64,000 nucleotides of DNA from Falciphora oryzae (Eukaryota > Ascomycota > Sordariomycetes > Magnaporthales > Magnaporthaceae): the NCBI GenBank assembly GCA_000733355.1, contig JNVV01000026.1, positions 66,245 to 130,244 of the forward strand, in the 5' to 3' direction. The notes under the pieces are model-generated. The model had not been told where the DNA came from and ran no database searches. It worked only from the letters and a program-made list of their open reading frames with translations. Every line of letters begins with the position of its first letter. Within the stretch, counting starts at the first letter, position 1. Positions 22,308 through 35,287 of the stretch are shown piece by piece. The position numbers and the translations under genes were made by a program.

Positions 22308-24369
22308 CTTTGTTGATAGCGCGAGGCGGGACTCGCAAGGAGGGGGGTTCAATGAGACGAGGGACCAGTCAGTTGGGCTTCGTGCTTCGGTACCGTAAGG
22401 AGATGGGAGGAGGGGTTTGCGATACGACGGGGACAGGGCTGCCTTACGTGTCCCTTGGGGATACTGAGTACATGTTTGGTAATTCGTGTGCAATACGCCC
22501 CATTGTTGGGAGCGGCTGGAACAGGCCGAGCAGGCGAATGCGCCGCGGTGCTGCAGAAAACCACCGCGGAGGGTTGAAAATACCACGTGACTCTGCTGTG
22601 CCCCAGGAAGTGCGAAGCGAGGCCGACCCCGAGACACGTATTACAGATCTAAGTTTGATCGGAAGCTTGGGGAATTGTGGAAAGTCCTTCGGACGTTGGG
22701 ATCCTGACATACCGAAATTCGCACTTGGATTAGAGCTGCAGCGGTGTAGAAAATTGCCCAGCGTTTCGAATGCCAGCATCAGGCTGGTTATGTACAGCAA
22801 TGTCTTTTAAGCGCGTATATCTCTGGAGTAAATTTAGGTAGCCAGCTTCTGTCATAATGCACGGCAGCCCATTCGAGGGCACTCTGCGAGACGTATCGAC
22901 GATTGCGCAGCTGTAGCCTGCCAGATACGCCCGGAGCCTGGAAGCAGGCGGCTGCCTGTGTCCTTGGAGCCTGGAACCAGACGGGCTCATGGGCGGCGGG
23001 GCACTGCCGCTTTATTCGCGGCAACTTTACCCAACGATGCCAAGCGTCAGCTCAGTCTAATCACCTGTGATCACCCTGTGTGACTCACCACTAAGCACTG
23101 CGGCTCAGGTTCCATCGGCGGCAGCTCAGGGCTGGCGCTCAATGCAGATTTGTGGGGCAAAGGTTTTCGGGGGAGAATATTCAGGTAGGTAATATGCCGT
23201 CGTCGTGGTCCATGGTGATGAGACTGGGAACGCGGCGTAAGGGGTAATCGTGGGGGAGAAGCATGCTGCGGAGAAGACGAGGTTCGCAAAGGGAGCACTC
23301 ACATCCCGACGGTAGCGCTATTGCATTATCGAGCTTTATGGCCGGCTATAATGCCTTTATCCCTAATGGGAACCAAAAATTTAGGTCCATATCGGTACAA
23401 AGGACATCTATCTATCCATTTTGCATGCAGCATAGGTATGTTTGCCTAATGTCGCTGTCACCCCTGCTTAAGAACGAGTGGCTAGCGTATCACTTTGGTT
23501 ATACGTTTGGTTACGGTCCTGAATTGGCCGTTGCTGATTCGTTTTTGTAATAGCGGGCGCCGCACCTTTTAGAATTTGGGTCCAATCATAGAAAACGGTT
23601 ACCTTTTTCCCCGCGCACACGAATTAATCGGGCTAGCCCTCACCAACAAGAGGCAGAAGGCCGATAGCGCAGCTATGGACAGCCGGAAAATGGGCGTTTG
23701 GGCATAGCAGGAAGGGACGGTGCCAGGAACCGGGCCTTTGGCCAATTTAAGCTGGTCCCCTTTTTTAACAGCGCAGCGGCGGCGCATATCCGGCGGGAGC
23801 ATGCATGTATAGAATAGAATTGATAAGATGGAGTGGAGATCGAAACGATGTTAGTGAATGTGCCGTCGTGCGTTCCGCAGGTGGTATCGCGGTGACTTAT
23901 CCCTGAGTATCCCTGAGCGGGGGGTGACGCGAGACTGATTTAAAGCGGCGATGTTGACTACCCCGATTGACGCTGGGCAAAAGGTGCTCCTTACTCTGTT
24001 TAACATTTTGCAAACGGTCGCTTTGGGATTTACAAAGGCAAAGCTGCACCTGGAAGCAGGCTTAGATTGTAAATAGCTAATGGGGCATACCCGGGACTTA
24101 AAAGCACCGTAGGAAAGCTAAATGCAAAGTGCGAAACCTCGTTTTTGCGCTTTTTGTTTTAAATGCATTAGTCCTTTTTTTTTGCGCAATTTATTTTATT
24201 AAGGTCCGTTTTGCAGTCCTTTTTTTGGGTTTTTAGTGCCTATAAAAGCGATAAATTAGAAAATTATTTATAGACGGCCTAACGATAAGCAACCTAAAAT
24301 AAACGACCAGGCGGCAGTTTACGCAGTATGTAATACATTTTGCGAGTATTTGACGAAACGTCGGCATAA
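22308..24369. other. Gene-poor transition from cluster to transposon block
   Basis: I recognise no gene. The first 300 bp should contain the promoter of regulator 2, including a CGGGACT word at 22327-22333. Short open frames around 22730-23024 (minus) show no domain I know. From about 23320 the DNA becomes AT-richer with RIP-like composition, suggesting old repeat remnants, up to the Gypsy insertion at 24375. Confidence 0.5.
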
Positions 24370-24374
24370 GAAAC

Positions 24375-24871
24375 TGTAACACCCGCCAACCAACGCGCCC
24401 GCGGGCGCGATATCAGCCAGCCACGCCCTCGCCCGCCAACGGCTTTGGCGATTAGCACCCGCCAACCTAACGCGACCGCGGGCACGATATCCGCCAGCCA
24501 ATAGGGTGGCGCATGCGACGTGCTATTTTAAAAGAGTCAAATCCAAAAGGTTGTAACACGCTAGTACAAAGGGATCCCTACATGACACATCTAAACCCCG
24601 AAGCGTTAATTCGGAACGGAGTATATCCAAACCCGTACGGGCGCCGCGGGGAAGAAGGCATGCCGACGGCAAGCCGACGGCAGCCGAAAGATTATGTATA
24701 AAAAGGGCCCGAAAGACCTTTTATAAAGGGGGTTTGGAAAGCAAGCAATCGTTTTTTTATTTTTTATTATTATATACTTGTCGAGCCTCGCATTGATAAA
24801 CCGCTAAACCTTTGAAATCCCTTTTCTTTACAAGCGTAACCCTTTTTTTTAAAGGGCTACAGTTTGTTATA
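24375..24871 (+). repeat. 5' LTR of Gypsy copy 1
   Basis: The LTR starts TGTAACACCCGCC and ends TGTTATA (TGTTACA in the least mutated copy). The U3 part holds two copies, about 77 bp apart, of a CG-rich unit containing CCGCGGGC and GCACCCGCCAACC-like words. A TATAAAAAGGG near 24697 is a plausible promoter. Confidence 0.9.
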
Positions 24872-24989
24872 ATTCGATTGCTTTTCCTATTTAAACCTTT
24901 AGTATTTATTAACTACGATATTCGACCCTAAAAAGTTCGTTAAGGTTAACGACCTAGGCCAGAACGAGGATTTAGGCTAGAACGAGGAT

Positions 24990-27900
24990 CCAGGCTAGAA
25001 CGAGGGTTTAGGGATAGGAACGTCCACTTTGCCTTTAGGACGTAAGCAATTTACTCCCGATAACCTTCGCGGTTACCCCGAGTTTAATATCCATAACGTT
25101 ATTTCCTATACCCGCTTATAATTTACCTATTATATTTCGCGCGATTACGTCCTTACTAAGCTCCTGTTACAGTTTTAAAAAGCTTTAATAGAACGAAAGG
25201 CAGTTCGCAAAGCCTTTGGCTTCCTAAACGATTCGGACGATCCGGATTACCTTTAGCCCCAATAGCGTACTCGAGTTTCGACCCTTTAGCAGCATGGTTA
25301 AGAGGTTAACCGCCCGTTAGGCAGGCCCGGCAGCTAATTGATATTTAGGGCACTATTACACCATTTATTAGCAAAGGAAACCGACGAGGAAAACGATACC
25401 TTTTTTTTGTACGATAAAGATAAAGGCAGCTATAAGATCCTATAAAAAATGCCCGAATTAAAGCTTTTAAGTTTAATACAGGATTTCGACCATTGGGAAA
25501 GCAAATTTGACCTACTATTCGAAGCTAACTTTAACGGTTTTATTACGGCCAAATTACGTATTGCAGCCGCCGTCGGAACCTTCGATAGCGATTTTAATTC
25601 CGCTTATAACGGCTCGCGCAAAGCCAACCCCATTTTAGGCTTATATTAGCGCAAGTTTATGCGGTGGCTCCGTAATACCACATTGCGAAGAGATTTTTTA
25701 CTTTTTAGGGCTATTAACGATTTGTAACAATTTATGCAAAAAAATAACGAGGACCCCGGCGTTTTCGCAGCGCGATACCGACGTATGTGCGGCAACGTAG
25801 GGCAGGCAGCGGATATTAACGGCTACGTGGTTCGTTTAGTTTTTGTTTTAAAGGTCCAAATCACCCGTGGGATGTACTATAAGGCAAAAACTTTGGAGGA
25901 TTTCGTCGCCATAGCTTAGGTTATTTGGGATACTTTAGGTACGGGCGCCCGCGCCCCGTACGAGGAGAAGAAGGATTTACAAAGGCTTTTTTATAAAAAG
26001 GATTAAAAGGAGTCGAATAAGGACGAGAAGTACAAACCCCGAAATAGGCAGGAAGGGCGCGACCAGCGTCCTAATAGGGGCAAAGGTCGCATAGCGTTTT
26101 CACCTACCGAACGCTAACGACGTATGGATAAAGGCGTATGCTTTAGGTGCGGCAAACCCAACCATATGGCGAAAGATTGCAAAAGCCCCTTTTCCGCCAA
26201 ACCTTTAACTAAAGATGGCGAGCCCTTTCCGGACGGAAAAGCTAAAATTAACTCCCTAAAGCGTAGGAAGGAGGAGGACGGAAAGGAGCCGAGCGATAAG
26301 CGCTAAAAAAACTAAAGGGGAACCCGGTTATCCCCGCACCGGCGTTCCGTAACGACCAGATTCGCATAGCCCCTGCGCTCGTTACCAAGGGGATCGTTAG
26401 CGCTCCCAACGGCGGTTTAAAGGTTAAGGTCGAGGTTGGTTTAAACACGTACGCCGAAGTGAATACAGTTTTTATTACCTTTTGCAAATCCTTAGGATAC
26501 TAGCCGTGCAACCGTTCCAAATACGACCACTAGTCCTTTACCCTAGCCGCCGCAAGCAATTAAAGCGTGAAAATTTACGGTGTTTATCACTTACGATTAA
26601 GCCTTTATAACTAGTACGGCATTGCGGTAAAGGTTATCCGGCCGTTCCTAGCTATCGAACGAAGCCTGGCAGACGCCCCTATCCTTATGGGCATGCCATT
26701 AATAAAAAAATTAGTTATAAATTTTCACCTGGCCGAAGGCACTTGGCGTTTTAACTAACGCCCGCGTATTTATCAACTATCCGCGTATTACTTCCGAAAA
26801 AGCTTCCAAATTAAAGATCGTGTGTTTGTTTGCTCTATCCGCTTTAACCCTTCCATTAGCACGGAAAAAGACGACCCGTTCGAGGACCTTCCGAACGAAC
26901 CGCCGGATTTAGGAAACGTCCTTGTAAACCTCCGGACGAGCCACTCCGACGTGTTCGACGTCCGCAAAGGAAAAATGCTTTCGAAGCATGGCTATAGCGA
27001 CCATACCATCGATTTAATCCCGGGTAAGGAGCCCCCGTGGAAGCAGATTTATTATTTATCCCTAGCCGAATCCGCAGCCCTTTGAGAGTATTTCGCCGAT
27101 GCCCTCGCACAAGGTATTATTCGGGAATTACAGTTACCGGTAGGAGCTTTTGTTATTTTCGTTCCAAAAAAGGACGGTACGCTACGTTTATGCGTTAATT
27201 ACCGAGGGCTGAACGATATTACTATTAAAAATAAAGCACCATTTCCGTTTATTGGGGAAATGTTCGACCGGTTAAACGGTGCCAAATGCTTTTCCAAAAT
27301 CGACCTCGTTAATGCCTATTATCAATTTTGCATTAAAAAGGGTAATAAGTAGAAAACCGCGTTCCGTACCAAATACGGGCATTACGAGTACCTCGTGCTA
27401 CTTTTCGGGCTTACCAATGCCTTAGCATCGTTTTAAACTTACATTAACCGGGCTTTGCGAGGCCTAATGGACGATTTCGTTATCGTTTACCTGGACGATA
27501 TCTTTATTTATTCCAATAGCGAAAAGGAATACTAGCATTACTTAAAGTTGGTTTTAAATCGATTTTGTGCGTTCGAGCTTTATGCCAACCCGAAAAAATG
27601 CACCTTTTTTTAGTAAGAATTTAAGTTCCTAAATTTTATCGTAAATACCGAAGGGCTTAAAATGGATCCCGCGCGAGTTCAGGTCGTTCGCGAATGGATC
27701 GACCATTTACTTCGCACGTATAAGGATATCCAAATTTTCGTTGGGTTTTGCAATTTTTACCGACGGTTTATTTACGGCTTTTCCCGCATAGCGAAGCCTT
27801 TGCACGACTTTTTATACGGGATAAAAAACGGACGCAAGCTAGGCCAGATAGGCTACTATTGGCAAGAACTTTAGCAGCAGGCGTTTGAGGATTTAATTAA

Positions 27901-30190
27901 CGCTTTTACTATTGCATTAGTGCTACGGCATTACGACCCGTTTTTACTTTTACGGATGGAAACGGATGCTTTCGATTTTGCTATAGCAGGCATTTTGTTA
28001 TAAAAGCACGACGGCTAGTGGCACCTTATAGTTTATTGGTTTTAAAAGTTTAAAGGAGCTGAAATCCGGTACTTTACGTACGATAAGGAACTTTTTGCAA
28101 TAATGGGAAGTTTTCGCTATTGGCGATATTACTTTAAGGGGGCGTAAGCTACGGAGGTGTTTTCGGATTATGAAAATTTAAAGGCTTTTATGAAGTAGGA
28201 GTGTTTAAACGGACGGCAGGCCCGATGGCTATTACAGTTGGCCCCGTACGATTTCGAGATTAAATACCGGCTAGGGTTTTTAAACCCGGCCGATGCTCCG
28301 TTTCGCCGACCGGATTATATGGACGGTTGGGAGGAAGGATAAGAGACTTTTATTAAAAAGCTTTTGCTAACGTTATTTAATAAAATAAATCAGAAACAAA
28401 ACGTATCGGATTATAAGCCGCACGTAGCAAAGGACATTGCCGAGGGAATGACGCCTAATAAGCTTTTTTAGCTAGTAAGCGCAGAGAGCGCACCTAACGA
28501 GCGATCCCCTGGAAATTTGGTTTTTAACCGGCGAAGCGAGCGGGATAGCGTGTGTTTAGCATAACTTACGTTAGCTGACGATTTAAACGCTTTGAGGGTT
28601 ATCCATGCCCTACAAGTGCAATTTATTACTCGCTAGGAGGTACGTACCGCTTTGGATTAGTTTGAAAGCAGCGTACGAACGGACTCCTTTAAGGAGATCC
28701 TAACGCCGTTAAAAAAAATGGATTGGGGACGTACAAAAGCGGGATCCGGCGAGCATAAATTTGTTTAAAAGGCTAATAAAAGTTAAAAAGCCCCGCCTGC
28801 TAGTACCTAACGTGAAATATACCGTACCGCACCGAAATATTAAAACGACGCCTTAGCAGCGAGGAGCATCGTGCTTCCACCTAGCTAACGGTAACGAGTT
28901 GATTTTCCGGGGAAGCCAGGTTTACGTTTTTGTAAACGAGGTTTTAAGGACCGAGATTTTGAGACAGTTTTACGATTTTCCGGGAGCTGGTTATTGGGGC
29001 GTGGCTAAAACTTTAAATCTAATTTAGCGCTTTTTTTGGTGGGATGGGGTTAAGGGGGATGTTATTGCATACGTAGTATCGTGCTTTTAGTGTTAAAGGA
29101 AGGCGATTTATCGCTATAAGCTTTACGGCAAGCTTAAACCCCTGCCGCCGCTAAAGGACGGGCAGCTTATGAAAAAGATTTCTTTAAATTGGGTAACCGG
29201 CCTATTTAAAAGCAGGACGGCGAGCGGTTAGGTTTTTAACGCGATTTTCGTCGTCGTGTGCCGGTTAACCAAATACGTGGTCCTTATACCTATACGAGCT
29301 AACATAAGCGTTGGGCAATTCGCAGAGCTGTTTTTCGAGCGTATCGAATGCGTGTTCGGCACTTCCAAAAGCATTGTTAGCGACCGGGATAGCCGTATTA
29401 CTAGTGCCTTTTGAAAGGAGGTATTTAAGCACTAAATTATTAAAAAACGCATGTCGACCGCCTACTATCTTTAAACAAACGGGCAAACGGAAGTCCTAAA
29501 TCGTGTAATTAAGGATTACCTTCGCAGTTATTGCGCCGGTTTGGAAAATTCCTGGGCATTACTGTTACCGTTAGTAGCGTACGTTTATAATAACAGCCGG
29601 AATTTTACTATAAGGCATTCGCTTTTTTACTTCTTATACGGATCGAATTGCGAGATGCAAATTGATATCGCGGACGATATTTTTAAAAAGAGGGTACCCG
29701 CAGCGAAAAACCGTATCGAACGATTTTACGCATTGCGTAAGGAGCTAAAGGAAACGTTATTGTAAGCACAGGAGCGGTTAGCTAAATATTACAACAGGAA
29801 CCACACCCTTATGCAGTTCGCAGTTGGAAATTTGGTAAAATTATCTACGAAAAATCTGCGGTTGAAAAATAAAAAGTTAGCACCTAAATAAATCGGCCTT
29901 TTTCAAATTACCGAACGTATCGGTTAGCAAGCCTACCGATTAGCACTTTCCAAGCATTACCGCCGTTTGCACGACGTTTTCCCTATGCAGTACCTCGAAC
30001 GGTATATTGCTAGAAAGCAAAAAGACGAGGTGCCGCTATTTATGCCAAAGTACGAGGACGATTAAAAAGAATGGGAAGTCGAAAAAGTGCGAAACGAGGG
30101 CCATATTAAGGGCAAGAAGTACTACCTGGTTAAATGGAAGGATTAGCCGGCAGAGTATAACACCTGGGAGCCGGAGGAGCACCTTTAAGG
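24990..30190 (+). pseudogene. gag-pol of Gypsy copy 1, RIP-inactivated
   Basis: Recognisable parts in order: gag with CCHC knuckle CFRCGKPNHMAKDC (26139-26180); protease-like region (about 26400-26760); reverse transcriptase (about 26980-27650) with YLDDIFIYS near 27490; RNase H (about 27890-28230); integrase (about 28990-29800); and a C-terminal chromodomain with KGKKYYLVKWKD (about 30110-30150). The chromodomain would direct integration to heterochromatin. Dozens of TAG/TAA stops block translation. Confidence 0.88.
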
Positions 30191-30469
30191 CGCCCTTGCG
30201 AGAGTACGAGCCTTTTAAAGGGCCCGGAACCGAAAAGACCAAAAGATTTGTGAGCTTTAGGACGTAAAGCTAAGCAGTGAAAGAAAGAACCCCTAAGGAT
30301 CGCTAAATTGGTTATCCTTTTTTAAAAGTTTTATTAGAGACTAGCGCTTACCCCTAAGCGAAGGAAAAAACGGTTAACGCCTTTGCGAGTCCATAAAGAT
30401 TTGTCGTTGCATTAGGAAAAGGAGGGGAAGGTTGGAAGCCGAGGACAGCTTCTTTAAAGGGGGGATAGT

Positions 30470-30966
30470 TGTAACACCCGCCAACTAACGCGCCCGCGAG
30501 CGCGATATCAGCCAGCTACGCCCTCGCCCGCTAACGGCTTTAGCGATTAGCACCCGCTAACCTAACGCGACCGCGGGCACGATATCCGCCAGCTAATAGG
30601 GTGGCGTATGCGACGCGCTGTTTTAGGAAAGTTAAATCCAAAAGGTTGTGACACGCTGGTACAAAAGGATCCCTACATAATACATTTAAACCCCAAAGCG
30701 TTAATTCGGGACGGAGCATATCCAAACCCGTACGGGCGCCGCGGGGAAGAAGGCATGCCGACGGCAAGCCGACGGCAGCCGAAGGACTGTGTATAAGAAG
30801 GGCCTGAAGGACCTTTTGTAAAGGGGGTTTGGAGGGCAAGCAATCGTTTTTCTATTTCTTATCATTATACACTTGTCGAGCTTCGCACTGATAAACCGCT
30901 GAACCTTTGAGATCCCCTTTCCCTACAGGCGTGACCCTTTCCTTTAGGGGGCCACAGTCTGTTATA
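30470..30966 (+). repeat. 3' LTR of Gypsy copy 1
   Basis: This 497-bp LTR has the same length as the 5' LTR and differs from it mainly by C/T and G/A transitions. It ends TGTTATA and is followed by the GAAAC target duplication. The two LTRs were mutated at partly different sites, as RIP would do. Confidence 0.9.
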
Positions 30967-30971
30967 GAAAC

Positions 30972-31824
30972 TTGTTTAGAATTAAGTTAGAAAACGTTTT
31001 AAAACCGTTTTCGGGAAGTTTGCCCAGTTGCGAATATATGACGTTCGCATTTACACCGTTATCGAATTTAATAATAAATATTACACGTATATATTTAAAA
31101 AAACGAAATTATAGCTACTATTACCAGGAAAAATAGTAAGCTGTAGTTTAATATCGTCGTCGCTTATATAAAATTAACAAAATTTTGTAAGCAAAAGCCT
31201 ATCTTTTATTAATAGAATATGGATTAAATAACGTCCGGGCTTCGGTAGAGTGATGGCGGGGTTGATGCAAGGAGGGCCCCAGGGAGAGCCGCAGGGATTG
31301 GGCTTTTATAGCTACAAAGGGCGGCCCCGATAAGATGATTACGTGCTTAAGGTCGAGGATTTGGAGGTAATAAAAAGGGAAGCCGGCTTTGCCAATTGAG
31401 GAGGTTGGGGGGCAGGCTGAAGTCGTGATAGTTGGCTAGACGTATATTGAACAATCCCTTTGACCGACTTTTTTAAGTCTATTGTGCAGTTTTTTGTATA
31501 GCTATTTAGCCGACCCCGTAAGGGTTGGCGGTTTGGGTGCGTAGTGTTTGCTTTGGCAGTATATTTAAGATCGTGATAGTTTCAAAGTAAATAAATAAGT
31601 GGGAAACGGCAGTTTGGCTTTTAGGCTTTTTGATAGGGAGCTTATTATATAGTTGGCGTTTTCGAAGGCCTTTGGCCGCCGAGGCTGTAGGCTTTGGGCA
31701 TTGTAGCTACAAGGTTGTGCGTCGGCCCATCGGCTACGCTGGGATCCTTTTGCGTTTTAAAGTTCGCACCTATGTGGGTTTACTTTGGGCTAGGAGACCG
31801 TTAAGGCATTATGTAGAAAAGCCG
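30972..31824. other. Unassigned AT-rich tract between retroelements
   Basis: No coding similarity is recognised. The sequence is AT-rich with RIP-like composition and probably represents older repeat remnants. It ends at the 16-bp target duplication of the LINE. Confidence 0.4.
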
Positions 31825-31840
31825 GAAGACTTTTGTTAAG

Positions 31841-33687
31841 AGAGAGAGAGAGAGAGAGAGTATATTTAACGTCGTTATAGTCGGGATCTACCAGTCCCTA
31901 CCTCCTAGGGGGCATACGACGTGCTAGCGCTACCTAAGTTTATCTACACCAGGCTATAGTGCTGCTATCGAGGCGGCTAACAGAATTAAACCCGAAGGCA
32001 CACGGAAGTCGGGCCGCATTCCGGCGCTCCTTGTTAGTGAGCGGGCGATCGGCGGTAGGGCGTATATATATACGCCGGGGCGTTGTAGCGCTGCGGGTGG
32101 TAGTGATGCTGTCGGCCGGCGGGTATGCCGGATAGGGGGTAAGGCCGGGTTTGGGCGGGGGGTCCTCGGGACCCCCCTTAGGCCCAGCCGGGTGTGCGGG
32201 AGACTAACGAGCCTACTGTTGGTCCTAGTGGTACAAAGGAAAGGTAAAAAGTGCAAAGGAAAAAGGGAATAGGTCATGTGCGGGCTTTTTAGGCCCTGTT
32301 ACTACCGCCCAGCGATAGTGAAATAGTTGGTGGCCTCGACGAACGAGGCAAAAAGGAAAGGCTTTTGAAGTAGCCGTTTCCAGTACCCGGGCCTATCAAA
32401 CGCCGGGGAGGGGTCCGCCGTAGGCCATTTGTATTCCAGCACCCTAGCCAGCCTGCAAAATACAGGGTGGGAAGGGGATTTGTTTCGCCCGCAGCGGCAC
32501 GGGTTATCGTCCTCGTGTCCGAATTTTCGGTGGTACCAGTCGAAGTCCCCGTGCCCTGTGCGTGCGGCTATTAGCCGTTGCAACACCCTCCGGTGCAACT
32601 GTAAAGCTTCGGGTGTGTGCCGTGGTATTGGCGGGAGGCCTATAGCCTTATATCTTTCCGGGAGGTTATTATCGAACCACGCGTTCCGGGCGTCCCGGGC
32701 CATTTTCCGGGCCAAAGCTTTTACTCCGGCCACCGTTGGCTTGGAGTGTTCGGGTACCGGCAAGGTCGATCCCAACTTTGCTTCTGCGTCGGCTTCTTCG
32801 TTCCCGGGGATCCCCATATGGCCTGGGGACCACCGTACGTGGACGTGGTGTTTATCCATAAAGCAATGGACCCCTTTAAAGGCCCCTTGTGAACTGTCAG
32901 GGGCCATGCTTAAAAAGCCGTTAGCCGCTGAAGTGTTGTCGAGGCACCAATGGAAGGTGCAGTTGCGGAAGCTCCAAACGGCTTTACGGAGGCCCATCCG
33001 GCCCCCTTCCGCCTCGCCGTCGAATACTTCCGCAGGGTGCGCCAGCCTTCCGTGCCCGGAAAGTTTGCGTTGGCCGGCTTGGTGGATCACCCAACCGTAA
33101 CCAACTGCCCCGTCCTCTGCCTTGGATCCGTCGCTATAAATTATAACGTCGGTAGGTGGGAGGGTGCGAAGCCATGCCGTAAATGCTTTAGCGGCTGCTT
33201 GCTTTTCTTGTGTGGCCACCGTAAGCCCCGTATGTCTATAAGGGAGATGGGCCGGGCGAGTGCAAGTCGGAAGGAGTCCGGCCGTCCTTTGCAACGAAGT
33301 TGTCAGTCTGCCGGGCAGGCCTGCCCTAGGCCCTCGGGCGTTGAAAATCGGCTTGGCCGCTGCGGCTAAGGGGTGGTCTTCCGGTACCGTATTTATACGG
33401 GCCGCAAAGCGGAAGCGGGCTTGTTCCAAAAGCGCCTCGGCGCTTGGGATACCGGATTCGTAATGTAAAGCGTTTATCGGTATGGTTTTCCAAGCTGGTA
33501 CCACTGCCCGTAGGGACGCGGTTAAAGCTTTATCGACCCGTTCGACTAAATGGCTTTGCCGAGTACTTTGCTGTTGTGCCGGTTTATACAGGTGTGGTTT
33601 GGTTTTGCCCCTATACTACACTTCGGCCCCGTATAAAGCCGTGGGGATTATAACCGTTGTAACGGCTTTGTGAACCGAGTGCGCCGG
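31841..33687 (-). mobile_element. 5'-truncated Tad-like LINE (non-LTR retrotransposon)
   Basis: The element runs on the minus strand, with its 3' end at the GA/CT microsatellite (31839-31860) and its truncated 5' end at about 33687. A target duplication, GAAGACTTTTGTTAAG (31825-31840) against GAAGACTCTTGTCAAAG (33688-33704), flanks it. Only the C-terminal RNase H part and the 3' UTR remain. The 3' UTR is shared, in opposite orientation, with the fragment at 35288-35628. Confidence 0.8.
32302..33504 (-). pseudogene. LINE ORF2 C-terminus with type I RNase H domain
   Basis: About 400 residues remain open. The RNase H motifs are visible: IIYSDGSK (first Asp), the Glu region FDGEAEGGRMGL, WCLDNTSAANG (second Asp) and WSPGHMGIPGNEEAD (His, last Asp). 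A cysteine/histidine-rich C-terminal stretch CRCGRNKSPSHPVFC follows. Upstream, LYGAEV and ERVDKALTASLRAV match the usual end of a fungal LINE reverse transcriptase, but a TAG interrupts them at a likely TGG codon. The RT core is missing, so the element is dead. Confidence 0.85.
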
Positions 33688-33704
33688 GAAGACTCTTGTC
33701 AAAG

Positions 33705-34170
33705 AATCTGGAGGGCAAGCTAATTACCCGTTTTTATCGTCAATTTAACCTACATTGGCGCCGGTCCTCGACTGCTGGCTGTCTAAACCTCCCAAGATCT
33801 TCCATACGAAGACCCCTTTTCAGAGCACAGCACGTTAAAAAAATATTCCCAAAATTTAGGAAAGATTTCCACCTATCCCCAATAGTTATCCTCGAAACTT
33901 TTCCCCCCCGAGTCTGGATTGAGCAGCCCTGCCGCGAGTTAAACGGCAACGCCACCCCCCTGCAACGCGTCTGCTTCCAGGCTCCATGCGCTGTTTCCAT
34001 CGGCCTCCTTTGCCTATTTTCGCTTGGTGCTTGCTACCAAAAGTTTCCTGAAAAGATCAGTAAGAATCTGTAGGGGATCGAGTGCTACGTCCCAGAAAAG
34101 GTGAGGCTGTGCCTCAGTCCGTGGCGTGTCACAATTAATGACGTATGTATTTGAAAGCCCTGTAGCTGCA
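33705..34170. other. Unassigned sequence left of Fot1-like element 2
   Basis: Composition is near normal and less RIP-mutated than the flanks. I see no gene, repeat end or RNA here. Confidence 0.4.
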
Positions 34171-34317
34171 TAAGTCAGTGCACCCCCTGTCCGGCCACCC
34201 CCCTGTCCGGCCACCCTGTCAGCCCCACGGCCTCGATCGTCGCGCGTACTTCAATTCTACGGCATTCCATCAATTTTGATCCATTTTCCTTACTTTTTGC
34301 TGCATTCGACTGCTGAA

Positions 34318-35106
34318 ATGCCAGAGAAGCAATATACAGAACGAGAGGTCGAACAGGCTATCGCCGCGGTGCAAGCGAAGGTCCCAATCCGGAAAGCTGC
34401 CCGAGCTTACGGGGTACCGAGGTCAACCTTACAAGACCGCCTCCGAGGCGCCCTACCTATCCGGCAGTCGCAAGAGCCCTATCAACGGATAGCCCCTGAG
34501 CAGGAGAAGCGCCTAGCGGACTGGATTTTGATACAGGCCTTTTTAGGGCTCCCGCCAACGCATGCAGAAGTCCGGTTTTTTGCACAAGAGATCCTCCGGC
34601 AAGGGGGCGCCTCCCAGCCCCTCGGGAAGCATTGGATTCGTGGCTTTTTAAGCCGATATCCAGAGATCCGGGTCGGAAGGGGCCGGCGCATAGAGTCTGC
34701 CCGTCTTAAAGGGGCTACTACGGAAGTAATAAAGCAGTGGTGGCAACGCCTCGAGGTCCCGGAGGTGGCCGGGATCAAGCCGGAAAATACGTACAACGCC
34801 GACAAGGGGGGCCTCCAGGAGGGCAAGACGGGTAACGGGCTCGTTTTAGGCCTCGCGGAGACCCGGCTTTTGCAAAGAAAAGAGCCCGGGACTCGCACTT
34901 GGACGAGTTTTCTCGAGTGCATTTCGGCTACCGGGGTCTCGCTTCCTCCCCTCATTATTTTCAAAGGAAAATACGTGCAGGAACAATGGTTTCCAGAGGA
35001 TAAAGGTCCCTTTAAGGGATGGCAATTTACTGCAACAAAAAGCGGGTGGACTACGGATCGCACGGCTGTCGAATGGCTGCAAAAGGTCTTCCTTCCGTGC
35101 ACCCAA
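34318..35106 (+). pseudogene. Fot1-like transposase, N-terminal part (element 2)
   Basis: ATG 34318 opens 263 codons. They contain the HTH (RKAARAYGVPRSTLQDRL), the CENP-B-type domain (LGKHWIRGFLSRYPEI) and the start of the DDE domain with YNADKGGLQEG, where fungal relatives usually have DETG after the first catalytic Asp. The frame is cut at 35106 by an LTR insertion with CCCAA duplication. It resumes in the same frame at 43068. Confidence 0.85.
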
Positions 35107-35287
35107 TGTAACAGGTCTCGCCCTACTATAGCAAGCTACAGCAGTGTCAAGCCTGGAATGGGGGGTTCTCCCAAGGAGATCTCAGAGGTCCAGCAGCTCA
35201 ACAGTCGTATTCGTGCAGGGCTAAACCAGCCTATGGTAAAGATAAAACAGAAACGATAGCTTGCCCTCCAGACTCCCTTTACAAGAG

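Larger units (their letters stand above)
24375..30966 (+). mobile_element. Ty3/Gypsy chromovirus LTR retrotransposon, copy 1
   Basis: A complete 6,592-bp element is bounded by two 497-bp LTRs and a 5-bp target duplication GAAAC (24370-24374 and 30967-30971). Domain order gag, zinc knuckle, protease, RT, RNase H, integrase, chromodomain identifies a Ty3/Gypsy chromovirus. A purine tract ending GGGGGGATAG precedes the 3' LTR. Many in-frame TAG and TAA codons stand where copy 2 has CAG, CAA or TGG, so the element is RIP-inactivated. Confidence 0.93.

Noticed and set aside
22730..23024. Small minus-strand gene right of regulator 2
   Set aside because: Overlapping open frames without a clear start context, domain or composition signal. 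It is probably noncoding.
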